From assembly GCF_002843175.1 (NCBI RefSeq), contig NZ_PJEO01000051.1, positions 140,025 through 204,024 on the forward strand: a DNA stretch of 64,000 nt, given 5' to 3'. This DNA comes from Confluentibacter flavum. GTDB lineage: Bacteria > Bacteroidota > Bacteroidia > Flavobacteriales > Flavobacteriaceae. The first letter of the stretch is position 1; the number at the start of each line of letters is the position of its first letter. The notes under the pieces are model-generated. The model made no database searches and had not been told where the DNA came from. It saw only the letters and a list, made by a program, of their open reading frames with translations. Of this stretch, positions 26,298 to 34,769 are shown piece by piece. A program made the translations under genes and the position numbers.

Positions 26298-26942
26298 ATG
26301 GATTACAAAAATAAACCAGAAGGTTACTATGATAATGTACGCATGGAGATGCTTAAATATCTACCAAAAAACGCTAATAGGATTTTAGATATTGGCTGCG
26401 GAAATGGAGCTTTTGCTGAAATCATAAAAACCAACAATAATGCAGAAGTATGGGGTATTGAATACATGAATGAACATGGGGTTGAAGCTCAAAAAAAATT
26501 GGATAAAGTCTTTATTGGAAGATGTGAGGATTTTATTGAAGATTTACCTAATAATTATTTTGATACCATTTATTTTAATGATGTATTAGAACATTTAGCA
26601 GATCCCTATGAAGTCCTTTCAATAATTAAAGAAAAATTATCAGCTGGAGGTGTTGTTATTAGTTCCATTCCAAATATTAGATTTTATAAAGCACTTAGAA
26701 AAATAGTTGTTAATAAAGATTGGAAATATGAAGATCATGGAGTGATGGATAAAACACATTTAAGATTTTTCACTAAAAAAAGTATTCGGCGAATGTATGA
26801 GGAATTGGGATATACTGTTGTTAAGCATGAAGGGATAAATAAAAGTAAATCTATCAAACCTTATTTGTTTTATGCTTTAACTTTTTTTACGCAATTAGAT
26901 ATGCAATATGTTCAATTTGCTACTGTAGCCAAAGTAAGCTAA
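26298..26942 (+). CDS. Class I SAM-dependent methyltransferase
   Basis: A 214-residue soluble methyltransferase. The SAM motif I is ILDIGCGNGAFAEII (about 26-40), motif II includes WGIEYMNEHG, and YFNDVLEHLADPYEVL is the post-motif typical of the Methyltransf_11/23 group. The C-terminal half (THLRFFTKKSIRRMYEELGY) is common in methyltransferases of polysaccharide and lipid loci. The ATG at 26298 is preferred to a TTG two codons earlier. The stop overlaps the next ATG by one base (TAATG), so it is translationally coupled to the kinase-like gene. The likely target is a sugar or lipid-linked glycan (inference). Confidence 0.9.
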   Translation: MDYKNKPEGYYDNVRMEMLKYLPKNANRILDIGCGNGAFAEIIKTNNNAEVWGIEYMNEHGVEAQKKLDKVFIGRCEDFIEDLPNNYFDTIYFNDVLEHLADPYEVLSIIKEKLSAGGVVISSIPNIRFYKALRKIVVNKDWKYEDHGVMDKTHLRFFTKKSIRRMYEELGYTVVKHEGINKSKSIKPYLFYALTFFTQLDMQYVQFATVAKVS

Positions 26943-27706
26943 TGAAACAGAATAAGGTAATCCACAAGGATTTTGATAATATTCAAGAATTTTTAAATGA
27001 CTCTATTGTTAACTTTGATGTTAAAGGAAATCCATTCGGCAATCAAGACCGTAATTCATTAAAACTATTTCAGTTTAAGGATATGACGGTTAATGTCAAA
27101 TCCTTTAAAATTCCTAATATCATCAATCAGATTGCCTATAGATTTTTCAGAAAAAGCAAGGCGCAACGTTCTTTTGAATATGCAAATAAATTAACGGAAT
27201 TGCATATTGGAACACCACAACCTATTGCTTATTACGAGTTTACAACCGCCTTTTTGTTTAAGAAAAGCTATTACATAAGTGAGCACTTGGATTACGATTT
27301 AACCTACAGGGAGTTGACAACGGATTTAAACTATCCAAATCACGAAAACATATTACGGGCTTTTACCAGATTTACTTATGGGTTGCATGAGCATGGCATT
27401 CATTTTTTAGACCATTCGCCGGGCAATACATTAATTCAATTAAATAAGGGTGATTATAAATTTTATTTAGTGGATTTAAATAGAATGAATTTTGGCAAAC
27501 TTGATTTTGAAACCAGAATTAAAAACTTTTCAAAACTTACCATTCATAAATCCATGATTGAAGTCATGAGTGATGAATATGCTAAATGTACTGGTTACGA
27601 TTACGAAAAGGTATTTAATTTAATGTGGCAGGAAACGGAAGCTTTTCAAGAACGGTTTTACAGAAAGAAACGTTTAAAGAAAAAATTAAAGTTTTGGAAG
27701 TCATAA
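26942..27706 (+). CDS. Lipopolysaccharide core kinase-like (WaaP/InaA-type) protein
   Basis: A 254-residue protein of the Kdo/LPS heptose kinase group with a protein-kinase-like fold. A VKSF segment near residue 50 may supply the ATP lysine. The catalytic loop is HFLDHSPGNTLI (Asp and Asn present, about 155-166) and the metal loop is YLVDLNRMNFG. It ends in a very basic tail (KKRLKKKLKFWKS) that could bind membrane. Kinases of this group phosphorylate Kdo or heptose in the LPS inner core. Coupling to the methyltransferase by one-base overlap and the adjacent GT9 and WaaE-like genes support an LPS-core role. Confidence 0.85.
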   Translation: MKQNKVIHKDFDNIQEFLNDSIVNFDVKGNPFGNQDRNSLKLFQFKDMTVNVKSFKIPNIINQIAYRFFRKSKAQRSFEYANKLTELHIGTPQPIAYYEFTTAFLFKKSYYISEHLDYDLTYRELTTDLNYPNHENILRAFTRFTYGLHEHGIHFLDHSPGNTLIQLNKGDYKFYLVDLNRMNFGKLDFETRIKNFSKLTIHKSMIEVMSDEYAKCTGYDYEKVFNLMWQETEAFQERFYRKKRLKKKLKFWKS

Positions 27707-27707
27707 T

Positions 27708-28463
27708 CTATTCTCTGCCTTTTCGTAATAACCAAAGTTTTACATAGCGCATAAATACGACATATCCTTGAATGTATCCAATGGTTAAGCCAACAACACC
27801 ATCCCTAAATCCGCTTTGTACAATATAATGCTTAAAAAAACCCCAAAGCGGTTTTAATATAAAGTGATACGGCGTTAATGTCCCTGTTTTTTTGTCATAA
27901 TCCTTGGCTTGCCAGGTAGCGTATCGATTCATTTTATCCATATACTTGTCAAGTGAGACATAGGTATTGTGATACAGCTTGTTTTTTAACTTACCAACTA
28001 TTCCATTAGCAATAATTTCTTCATGAACATGCTTATCCTCATACTTGCAAAAATCACGTTTAAACAATCTAATAACGCTATCGTTTCTCCAGCCACTGTA
28101 ATGAACACGTTTACCCATAAAATGGTTAATTCTGCCAATCCAATAAGCTACTATATTTGAGTCTGGATTTTTAAGGATTTCTATAATTTCAGCTTTTAAT
28201 TCGGGTGTCACACGTTCATCGGCATCAACAAGTAAAATCCATTCATTTTTAGCTTGGGGAATGGCCCAATTCTTTTGTGAAGACGGATAATCAAAAGGTC
28301 TTCTAATGACTTTTGTGGCTAGTTTTTCAGCCATTTCAAAAGTACCATCGGTGCTAAAACTATCAACCACTAAAACCTCATCAGCAAAATTTACAGAGGC
28401 GATAACAGCTTCTATATTGTGTATTTCATTGCCCGTGGGGATAATAGCTGTAAGCTTGTTCAT
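27708..28463 (-). CDS. Glycosyltransferase family 2 (WaaE/KdtX-like)
   Basis: A 251-residue GT-A enzyme. N-terminal MNKLTAIIPTGNEIHNIEAV is followed by EVLVVDSFSTDGT, then SSQKNWAIPQAKNEWILLVDADERV, which carries the acidic metal site (DADE). This pattern is typical of WaaE-like beta-1,4-glucosyltransferases that extend the LPS inner core. The C-terminal part (KPLWGFFKHYIVQSGFRDG) is the membrane-proximal tail common to that group. Its ATG overlaps the stop of the GT9 gene by four bases (ATGA), so the pair is translationally coupled. It ends one base from the convergent kinase gene. Confidence 0.9.
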   Translation of the reverse strand: MNKLTAIIPTGNEIHNIEAVIASVNFADEVLVVDSFSTDGTFEMAEKLATKVIRRPFDYPSSQKNWAIPQAKNEWILLVDADERVTPELKAEIIEILKNPDSNIVAYWIGRINHFMGKRVHYSGWRNDSVIRLFKRDFCKYEDKHVHEEIIANGIVGKLKNKLYHNTYVSLDKYMDKMNRYATWQAKDYDKKTGTLTPYHFILKPLWGFFKHYIVQSGFRDGVVGLTIGYIQGYVVFMRYVKLWLLRKGRE

Positions 28464-29527
28464 TTATTAAGGATGTTATCTAAAAACACATTTAATTTTT
28501 CTAAAAAGAATGAAGGCTTAAATTCTTTATATAAAGTTAAGGTTTCTTTTTTTATTATTTTACCTTCCTTATTTTCAAAAAATTCAGATTTATAATCTTT
28601 TAAGTGAACGGACCTATTATTCTCGTTCTCAAATGAGGCCCAGGTTTTCTTTTCAATCCAAGGTGAAAAAATGGTGAATGTCGGCACATTTAACGCTTTA
28701 GCCATATTTATAGCACCTCCTTCATTGCCAATCAGGGCAGTGCAATGAGAAGTCAGCGCAAGAAATTCACGAAGGTTAGCACCAAAAACCGACATGAAAA
28801 TTTGTTTTTGTGTGTCTGGTTTGCATGCGATGAACACAGATTTTGCTTCTTCAATTTGTTTTGGAATGTAATTGAACAGTATCCGCGCATTGGTTTGTTG
28901 TACTACAAAATCAATGACACGTGCCATGTAATCTAACGGATATGTTTTGTTTGTCCCACTCCCTAAAACACTTATCATGAAAATGGGCAAAGATGGATTT
29001 ATGCTTGATTCCAAGAGTACTTGTTTTGCTTTTTCTTTTTCAGAATCCGTTACATAGATTTTTGGCTTGATAATGATTTTTGAAAGTTCAATATCAATAG
29101 GTTCCAGTAACTGTAATCGGTTTTCAATAGCCAATCCAGCAACAGAAGTTGATTCGTTTTTATACTTAATGGGATGTGTATAGATAAAAGAAGAATACGA
29201 TTTATATTTAGAAATTTTTATTTTAGCACCACTTAAGGCGGATATAAAGTTACTTGATAGCTTGCAATAAGCATCAATAACGATATCAAATTTTTCCTTT
29301 CTTATTGTTTGGGCAAGATTGAACAATTTTATTTTACTCTTCTCCAATTCAGGAGTGAAAAAAATAAAATGATCTATAAACGGATTGTTTTGAACAACAG
29401 GATAGGTGTGTTCATTAATTAAATAGTGTAATTGTGCTTTTGGATATTTTAAACGAAGTGCTTCAAACAGAATACTGCTTGTAAGCACATCGCCAATCAT
29501 TTTTTGCTGTATGATTAAAATTTTCAT
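28460..29527 (-). CDS. Glycosyltransferase family 9 (heptosyltransferase-like)
   Basis: GT-B enzyme of 355 residues related to ADP-heptose:LPS heptosyltransferases. It begins MKILIIQQKMIGDVLTSSILFEALR. Its donor domain contains SVLGSGTNKTYPLDYMA and the diagnostic SHCTALIGNEGGAINMAKAL with the following PTFTIFSPW. Such enzymes add heptose or similar sugars to the LPS core. It starts exactly where dapD ends and overlaps the next glycosyltransferase by four bases, so a dapD-GT9-GT2 minus-strand transcript is plausible. Confidence 0.92.
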   Translation of the reverse strand: MKILIIQQKMIGDVLTSSILFEALRLKYPKAQLHYLINEHTYPVVQNNPFIDHFIFFTPELEKSKIKLFNLAQTIRKEKFDIVIDAYCKLSSNFISALSGAKIKISKYKSYSSFIYTHPIKYKNESTSVAGLAIENRLQLLEPIDIELSKIIIKPKIYVTDSEKEKAKQVLLESSINPSLPIFMISVLGSGTNKTYPLDYMARVIDFVVQQTNARILFNYIPKQIEEAKSVFIACKPDTQKQIFMSVFGANLREFLALTSHCTALIGNEGGAINMAKALNVPTFTIFSPWIEKKTWASFENENNRSVHLKDYKSEFFENKEGKIIKKETLTLYKEFKPSFFLEKLNVFLDNILNK

Positions 29528-30343
29528 TTACACTGCCACATCGTTTTCACGAAGCGCATTATTTAAAGATGTTTTCTTATCGGTACTTTCTTTACGTTTT
29601 CCTATAATTAAGGCACAAGGCACTTGATATTCACCAGCCGCAAACTTTTTGGTATAACTTCCAGGGATGACTACTGAACGTGCTGGGACTCTTCCTTTCA
29701 TTTCAATAGGTTTATCTCCTGTAACATCAATTATTTTAGTACTCATGGTTAACACCACATTGGCACCTAAAACGGCTTCTGTTTCAACATGTACGCCTTC
29801 TACAACAATACAACGGGAACCAACAAAAACATTATCTTCAATAATTACGGGAGCTGCTTGTAAAGGTTCTAAAACACCACCAATACCAACGCCACCTGAT
29901 AAATGCACGTGTTTACCAATTTGCGCACAACTACCAACAGTTGCCCAAGTGTCCACCATCGTGCCTTCATCTACATAAGCTCCAATATTTACAAAGCTTG
30001 GCATTAAAATAGTTCCTTTGGAAATATAGGCACCATATCGAGCAACAGCATGCGGTACCACACGAATGCCTTTTTCGGCATACCCTGTTTTTAAAGGGAT
30101 TTTATCATGAAATTCTAATGGGCCTGCTTCTAAGGTTTCCATTTTTTGAATAGGAAAATATAAAACTACGGCTTTTTTAATCCATTCGTTAACTTGCCAT
30201 CCCCCAGTTATAGGTTCCGCAACTCTTAAGATTCCTGAATCTAATAAAGAAATAACTTTTCTAATAGCCGTTATTGTTGTTTCTTCTTTTAAAAGTGCTC
30301 TGTCTTGCCAAGCTTGTTCTATGGTTTTTTGTAATTCTGTCAT
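29528..30343 (-). CDS. dapD: 2,3,4,5-tetrahydropyridine-2,6-dicarboxylate N-succinyltransferase
   Basis: Transfers succinate from succinyl-CoA to tetrahydrodipicolinate in the lysine/meso-diaminopimelate pathway, supplying peptidoglycan and protein synthesis. The 271-residue protein has the helical N-terminal domain (ALLKEETTITAIRKVISLLD) and a left-handed beta-helix made of hexapeptide repeats (MPSFVNIGAYVDEGTMVD, CAQIGKHVHLSGGVGIGG, VFVGSRCIVVEGV). The CoA/substrate region is ISKGTILMPSFVN. Length fits the E. coli-type enzyme. The next gene downstream (GT9) begins at the adjacent base. Confidence 0.96.
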   Translation of the reverse strand: MTELQKTIEQAWQDRALLKEETTITAIRKVISLLDSGILRVAEPITGGWQVNEWIKKAVVLYFPIQKMETLEAGPLEFHDKIPLKTGYAEKGIRVVPHAVARYGAYISKGTILMPSFVNIGAYVDEGTMVDTWATVGSCAQIGKHVHLSGGVGIGGVLEPLQAAPVIIEDNVFVGSRCIVVEGVHVETEAVLGANVVLTMSTKIIDVTGDKPIEMKGRVPARSVVIPGSYTKKFAAGEYQVPCALIIGKRKESTDKKTSLNNALRENDVAV

Positions 30344-30361
30344 TGATAATTATATTTTGGG

Positions 30362-30369
30362 CAAATATA
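30362..30369 (-). promoter_or_regulatory. Possible -7 box for dapD
   Basis: Minus-strand TATATTTG (TAnnTTTG consensus) 18 bases upstream of the dapD ATG. The -33 side shows no clear TTG. Confidence 0.4.
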
Positions 30370-30501
30370 ATAGGTATCATTTAAAAAAGGGAAAAGAATT
30401 AGTTTAAATGTGTTTTTAAAAAACCATTGAAATCATGTCACACAACGAACATTTTTCTATAAAAGCAGATTCATTTTCCCTTTGAAAGAAAAAAATAAAC
30501 C

Positions 30502-30530
30502 GATTAAATACATTTTAGCTGTATTTAATC
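30502..30530. repeat. Perfect 10-bp inverted repeat in the dapD / small secreted gene intergenic region
   Basis: GATTAAATAC (30502-30511) and its exact complement (30521-30530) are separated by nine bases. It could be an operator or an RNA hairpin; no T-run follows on either strand. Confidence 0.45.
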
Positions 30531-30616
30531 TTTAAAATCTTGCATTTTATCTATTTATCGATAAAAATTTGCCACTCCACTACTAATCGAAAATTCAACC
30601 GCTTATAACTAATAAA

Positions 30617-30649
30617 TTGTGTTTGAGCTTCATAGTGATTATATATTTG
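30617..30649 (+). promoter_or_regulatory. Bacteroidota-type promoter of the small secreted protein gene
   Basis: TTG at 30617-30619, then 22 bases, then TATATTTG at 30642-30649, matching TTG...TAnnTTTG. Transcription would start near 30655, about 20 bases before the ATG at 30675. Confidence 0.5.
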
Positions 30650-30674
30650 TTTCATCATTATAACCCAAGTCAAA

Positions 30675-30968
30675 ATGAAAACAAATTACATCTTATTAAT
30701 TTTATTACTTTCTTTCTCTTTCGCAAGTGCACAAGATAATGTAGAAGCTAAAAAAATTGAATCTACTGTAATGGTTTCTCAAAATAATGAAGAGGTTTCT
30801 TTAAATGCTAATGATTCTGAAACAGTATCAACAATTAAAGAAGATGTAACAACTGAAGCTACTTTAGTTCGTTCTAATAGCGACATTAGAATTTACTTAA
30901 ACCGTTTAAGAAACGTTGAAAATATTGATTTGTTATTTCCTAAAATAAATAAAACTGTAAAAGTTTAA
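30675..30968 (+). CDS. Small secreted protein of unknown function
   Basis: A 97-residue protein that I do not recognise. A clear signal peptide (MKTNYILLILLLSFSFASAQ, 1-20) is followed by a Ser/Glu/Thr-rich, probably disordered middle, and a short conserved-looking tail (SDIRIYLNRLRNVENIDLLFP, then KINKTVKV). No lipobox cysteine is present, so the product is likely periplasmic or exported rather than a lipoprotein, and no T9SS sorting domain is present. It has its own promoter and terminator, so it is a monocistronic, possibly well-expressed gene. Confidence 0.8.
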   Translation: MKTNYILLILLLSFSFASAQDNVEAKKIESTVMVSQNNEEVSLNANDSETVSTIKEDVTTEATLVRSNSDIRIYLNRLRNVENIDLLFPKINKTVKV

Positions 30969-30997
30969 ATATTAATAATTAAGGCTAAGTATTAAGA

Positions 30998-31024
30998 AAG
31001 GTTGTCTAAAAGGCAGCCTTTTTT
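30998..31024 (+). terminator. Rho-independent terminator of the small secreted protein gene
   Basis: Stem AAGGTTGTC / GGCAGCCTT (30998-31006 and 31012-31020, with G-T pairs) and a five-base loop, followed by TTTT. It lies 30 bases after the stop. Confidence 0.75.
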
Positions 31025-31056
31025 ATTTATTACATTATTTTTGTCAAAACGTTTAT

Positions 31057-31467
31057 ATGTCTAGAATTTTAGCAATTGATTATGGTTTAAAAAGAACAGG
31101 AATAGCTGTAACCGATGAGTTACAAATTATTGCATCTGGACTAACTACCGTGTTTACTAAAGATATATTTGCTTTTTTAAAAGAATATACCGAGAAAGAG
31201 AGCGTAGAATTGTTTTTGGTTGGAGAACCAAAGCAAATGGATAATACGGCTTCAGAGAGTGAAATCATCATCATACCTTTTATCAATCGGTTGGTTGAGG
31301 AATTTCCAAATATTCCTGTTAAACGTGTCGATGAACGGTTTACGTCTAAAATGGCGTTTCAAACGATGATTGATAGTGGTTTGAAAAAAAACCAACGTAA
31401 AAATAAAGCACTTGTTGATGAAATTAGTGCGACACTTATTTTGCAAAGTTATTTATATTCAAAATAA
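31057..31467 (+). CDS. ruvX: Putative Holliday junction resolvase / pre-16S rRNA nuclease
   Basis: YqgF-family RNase H-fold nuclease of 136 residues (E. coli YqgF matures the 16S rRNA 5' end). The first acidic strand is ILAIDYGLKRTGIAVTD, the second conserved site is VDERFTSKMA, and the last acidic helix is NKALVDEISATLILQSYL, so the metal-binding Asp/Glu/Asp set is present. It lies 88 bases upstream of def in the same direction; ruvX-def-DUF5606 is a recurrent order in Flavobacteriia. Confidence 0.93.
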   Translation: MSRILAIDYGLKRTGIAVTDELQIIASGLTTVFTKDIFAFLKEYTEKESVELFLVGEPKQMDNTASESEIIIIPFINRLVEEFPNIPVKRVDERFTSKMAFQTMIDSGLKKNQRKNKALVDEISATLILQSYLYSK

Positions 31468-31524
31468 TTTTTATTCAGAATACTTTTTCAAACACAAAAA
31501 ATTTATATTCAAAGTTAAGTATTG

Positions 31525-31532
31525 TATTTTTG
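31525..31532 (+). promoter_or_regulatory. -7 box of def
   Basis: TATTTTTG (TAnnTTTG) 23 bases upstream of the def ATG, so def may have its own promoter in addition to ruvX read-through. No strong -33 TTG was found. Confidence 0.45.
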
Positions 31533-31555
31533 CATCCAATAATTCAATAAAGTAA

Positions 31556-32143
31556 ATGATATTACCAATTGTAGCCTATGGCGATCCGGTTTTAAAAAAG
31601 AAAGCAGAGGATATTTCTAAAGATTATCCGAATTTGGATACGCTTATAGCAGACATGTTTGAAACTATGTACAATGCCTTTGGTGTAGGTTTGGCGGCAC
31701 CCCAAATAGGACTTCCCATCCGTTTGTTTTTGGTTGATACCGCACCTTTTTCAGATGAAGATTTAAGTGAAGAAGAGCAAATGGCGTTAAAAATGTTTAA
31801 ACGCGTTTTTATCAATGCCAAAATTTTAAATGAAGAAGGTCAAGAATGGGTGTTTAATGAAGGTTGTTTGAGTATTCCAGATGTTAGGGAAGATGTTTTA
31901 AGAAAGCCAAAAATTACAGTTGAATATTTAGATGAAAATTTCAAGAAGCATACAGATGTATTTGAAGGATTGATAGCGAGGGTAGTACAACATGAATACG
32001 ATCATATTGAAGGTGTTTTGTTTACTGATAAATTATCTGGATTAAAAAAGCGATTAATTAAGGGGAAACTCAATAAAATATCTAAGGGTGAGATTGACGT
32101 TGATTATAGAATGCGATTTCCCAATGCAAAAAAGAAGCGATAA
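31556..32143 (+). CDS. def: Peptide deformylase
   Basis: Metalloenzyme that removes the N-formyl group from nascent proteins at the ribosome exit. All three motifs are intact: GVGLAAPQIG (motif 1), EGCLSIPDV (motif 2, Cys metal ligand) and QHEYDHIEGVLF (motif 3, two His ligands and catalytic Glu). The 195 residues include an insertion between motifs 1 and 2 (SDEDLSEEEQMALKMFKR), common in the Bacteroidota form. The downstream DUF5606 gene follows after 59 bases. Confidence 0.97.
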   Translation: MILPIVAYGDPVLKKKAEDISKDYPNLDTLIADMFETMYNAFGVGLAAPQIGLPIRLFLVDTAPFSDEDLSEEEQMALKMFKRVFINAKILNEEGQEWVFNEGCLSIPDVREDVLRKPKITVEYLDENFKKHTDVFEGLIARVVQHEYDHIEGVLFTDKLSGLKKRLIKGKLNKISKGEIDVDYRMRFPNAKKKR

Positions 32144-32202
32144 TATTTGTAAAACAACTATAAACAAATGATATTTGCCATCCTTTAAATTAAAACTATT
32201 TT

Positions 32203-32634
32203 ATGAGTTTAGAAAAAATATTATCAATTACTGGTAAACCAGGATTATATAAATTAATAGCACAAACCAGAGGTGGTTTTGTTGCAGAATCGTTGTTGGA
32301 TAAAAAAAGAGTATCTGTAAATGTTAGGCAAAATGTGAGTGTTTTAAGCGAAATAGCCATTTACACTTTAACCGAAGAAGTGCCTCTTAAAAAAGTGCTT
32401 AACATTATAAAAGAAAAAGAAAATGGGCAGCCAACAACGGTGACTGCTAAAGATAGTAATGATAAACTTGAAGAATATTTCTTTAGTGTATTACCTGAAT
32501 ATGATGAAGATAGGGTTTATGTTAGTGATATAAAGAAGATTGTTCAATGGTATAATTTATTGCAACAACACGATTTATTGGATTTTTCAGAAGATGTTGA
32601 AAAGCCAAAATCCAAAACGGACGAAGAAGAATAG
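32203..32634 (+). CDS. DUF5606 domain-containing protein
   Basis: A 143-residue cytosolic protein of the DUF5606 family, restricted to Bacteroidota and usually found next to def. The N-terminal part (LEKILSITGKPGLYKLIAQT, then GFVAESLLDKKRVSV) resembles a small beta-barrel; a helical part follows, with VSDIKKIVQWYNLLQQHDLL and an acidic tail. The biochemical role is unknown; linkage to def suggests a translation-related function, which is inference. A bidirectional terminator follows the stop. Confidence 0.92.
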   Translation: MSLEKILSITGKPGLYKLIAQTRGGFVAESLLDKKRVSVNVRQNVSVLSEIAIYTLTEEVPLKKVLNIIKEKENGQPTTVTAKDSNDKLEEYFFSVLPEYDEDRVYVSDIKKIVQWYNLLQQHDLLDFSEDVEKPKSKTDEEE

Positions 32635-32641
32635 AATCATA

Positions 32642-32667
32642 AAAAACCTCCAATTTTGGAGGTTTTT
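32642..32667. terminator. Bidirectional terminator between DUF5606 and DUF349 genes
   Basis: Arms 32642-32653 and 32656-32667 (AAAAACCTCCAA and its complement) with a two-base nominal loop and A/T runs on both sides. It lies between convergent genes and can serve both. Confidence 0.8.
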
Positions 32668-32670
32668 CAT

Positions 32671-34656
32671 TTAATATAGTTCTTTTATTTTACTTAACTT
32701 TTTCTTCCAAAGTTTTAATTCGTCTTTATGGTTTTCAATATTATTGAGCACTTCTTTTACTACGGGATTATCATCATCCACATTAGTGAAAAATTGTAAA
32801 TTGTTTTCCAATTGATTGATTTGTCCTTTGATTTCGTCAATTTTTTTACGGATAAAAGAGCGTTCGTTATCAAGATTCTTGTTGTTATCTGAATTATTCA
32901 AGTCTTCCAATTTATTTTCAAACTTTATCATTTCCAACTCATCTTTATCCATTTTTAAGTTAGAAAACAAGTCATCTAATACTTTAGAATATTTACCTTC
33001 AATATAACGTTTGTCATTAGGGACTCTACCAATAGTATTCCATTGGTTTATATACTCTTTTATGGTTTCTAGGTCTTTTTCTTTGTCTTTAGTTAACTTT
33101 AAAGATTTTAAAACCTCTAATAATTCTTGCTTTTTGTTGAAGGCATCCAGACTTTCTTTGTTTTCGGCATTTCTGTTGGCGTGAAGTCTGTTAAAAAAAT
33201 GATTACAAGCCGCTTTAAATTGGTTCCAAATTTTATCGCTGTCTTTTCTTGGAACGTGACCAACTTTTTTCCAATCGTTTTGGATTTTTTTCATTAAAGC
33301 AGTAGTAACTTCAATATCCTCACTATCCTTGTTGTCTTCAGCTATTTTTATCAGTTCCAATTTTTTCTGAAGGTTTGTAAATTGATCTTTTTTTAAGCCT
33401 TTGTAGAAGGCATTTTTTTGTCTGTTGAACGTTCTAACGGACGCTTTAAATTTGGCCCAAGTAGATTCATTAACTTTTATAGGTACTTTGCCAGCATTAA
33501 AAAAATCGTTTCTTAACGCTTCAATAGCTTTAATTTTATTTTGCCAAGCACCATGTGATTTTGTTTCTTGACTATTTATCTCATTGATTTTTTTGATAAT
33601 GTCAAGCTTTATATCTAGGTTTTTCTCGTAACTTTTATCAATTTCTTGATAATAGGACTGACGTTTATCGTTTATGATTTTTGTAGCGGATTTAAAACGT
33701 TCCCAAATAGCTTCTCGATGTTCCCTGTCTACAGGTCCTAGCTCTTCCTTCCACATTTTGTGAAGCTCTTGAAGTTCTCTAAAAGACCGCATGATATCGG
33801 TGTCTTGTGCCAATTCTTCAGCACGCTCAATAATTTTTACTTTTTGTTCTAAATTATGTTTAAAGTCTAAATCACGTAAATCTCTATTTAAATGTAGAAA
33901 ATCATAAAACATTTCAACATGGTGATGGTAACTATTCCAAGCATTATTATATTTATCTCTTGGAATGGGACCCGTATTTCGCCATCGTTCTTGAAGTTCT
34001 TTAAAGTGTTTGTAAGTTGTATTAATGTTTTCTTCCACATTAATTAAACCTTTTATTTCTTCTATAATTTCAAGTTTGTTTGCTAAGTTTTGTTTAAGGT
34101 TTTGATCTAGATTTTTGCGGTGTTCGTGTAATTTATTTCTATATTCCTTGTAGGCATTTATAAACTGTTTTTGGAATGGGGTTGTATAATAAAAATCTAT
34201 TTCATTGCCACCATCATTTATAAAATCTGCCTTTTTTTCTTCCAATAAATCATTAAACTGTGAGTTGAATTCAATTTTAATAGCGTCAACTTGTTTTTTT
34301 ATTGCTTGAACTTTTTCGTTTTTTACTAATTTTTCAAGTTCTATGGCCAGCGCTTCTAACGACATTTTGTCGTATTCCTTAAATTCTATGGTATGTCTGT
34401 CTTTATTTCCTTCGTCCTCTGAATCTTCCGCATTGGAATCATCTATCTCATTCAAAAGTTCCTCATGCCCATCCGAATCTTTGCTTTTAGCAGGTTTTTT
34501 TTCTTCAGGTGCGTTTTCTTCAGCAGAAGTTTCAATATTTTTTGTATTTGAAGGCACTTCTTCAGTTTTTATAGCATCATCATCATTGTTTGAATGAATG
34601 GGTTGGCTATGCTTTTCCGGTCCATCTGCATTTTGCAGGTTATCTATCTCAGACAT
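32671..34656 (-). CDS. DUF349 repeat protein
   Basis: A 661-residue, highly charged helical protein. Residues 1 to about 95 are acidic and disordered (SAEENAPEEKKPAKSKDSDG). The rest contains five DUF349-type helical repeats, recognised by W..xGPIPRDKYNNAWNSY-like segments (also GHVPRKDSDKIWNQFKAA and GRVPNDKRYIEGKY). The C-terminus is a coiled coil. The family is linked to nucleic-acid or ribosome-associated functions in other bacteria, but its role in Bacteroidota is not established. It is followed downstream by the terminator shared with DUF5606; the next gene upstream is aroE, about 110 bases away. Confidence 0.88.
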   Translation of the reverse strand: MSEIDNLQNADGPEKHSQPIHSNNDDDAIKTEEVPSNTKNIETSAEENAPEEKKPAKSKDSDGHEELLNEIDDSNAEDSEDEGNKDRHTIEFKEYDKMSLEALAIELEKLVKNEKVQAIKKQVDAIKIEFNSQFNDLLEEKKADFINDGGNEIDFYYTTPFQKQFINAYKEYRNKLHEHRKNLDQNLKQNLANKLEIIEEIKGLINVEENINTTYKHFKELQERWRNTGPIPRDKYNNAWNSYHHHVEMFYDFLHLNRDLRDLDFKHNLEQKVKIIERAEELAQDTDIMRSFRELQELHKMWKEELGPVDREHREAIWERFKSATKIINDKRQSYYQEIDKSYEKNLDIKLDIIKKINEINSQETKSHGAWQNKIKAIEALRNDFFNAGKVPIKVNESTWAKFKASVRTFNRQKNAFYKGLKKDQFTNLQKKLELIKIAEDNKDSEDIEVTTALMKKIQNDWKKVGHVPRKDSDKIWNQFKAACNHFFNRLHANRNAENKESLDAFNKKQELLEVLKSLKLTKDKEKDLETIKEYINQWNTIGRVPNDKRYIEGKYSKVLDDLFSNLKMDKDELEMIKFENKLEDLNNSDNNKNLDNERSFIRKKIDEIKGQINQLENNLQFFTNVDDDNPVVKEVLNNIENHKDELKLWKKKLSKIKELY

Positions 34657-34769
34657 TTTAATAAATGTTTAGGTTCAATTAAATGTGTTTTGTGTTTAAA
34701 GATACTAACAAGTCGAGTATTTACAAAAAGGAGACGGACTTTTCTTTTATTCCCTGAAAGAGAGTTTTA

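Larger units (their letters stand above)
30344..30674. other. 331-bp divergent intergenic region
   Basis: Non-coding stretch between dapD (minus) and the small secreted protein gene (plus). It holds a minus-strand TATATTTG box near dapD, a 10-bp perfect inverted repeat at 30502-30530, and a good Bacteroidota promoter near 30617-30649. I see no RNA gene or further coding potential. The inverted repeat is too far (over 150 bases) from either start to be an ordinary terminator. Confidence 0.6.

Noticed and set aside
29667..29978. Plus-strand frame opposite dapD
   Set aside because: A shadow of the hexapeptide-repeat codons; no similarity and no promoter.
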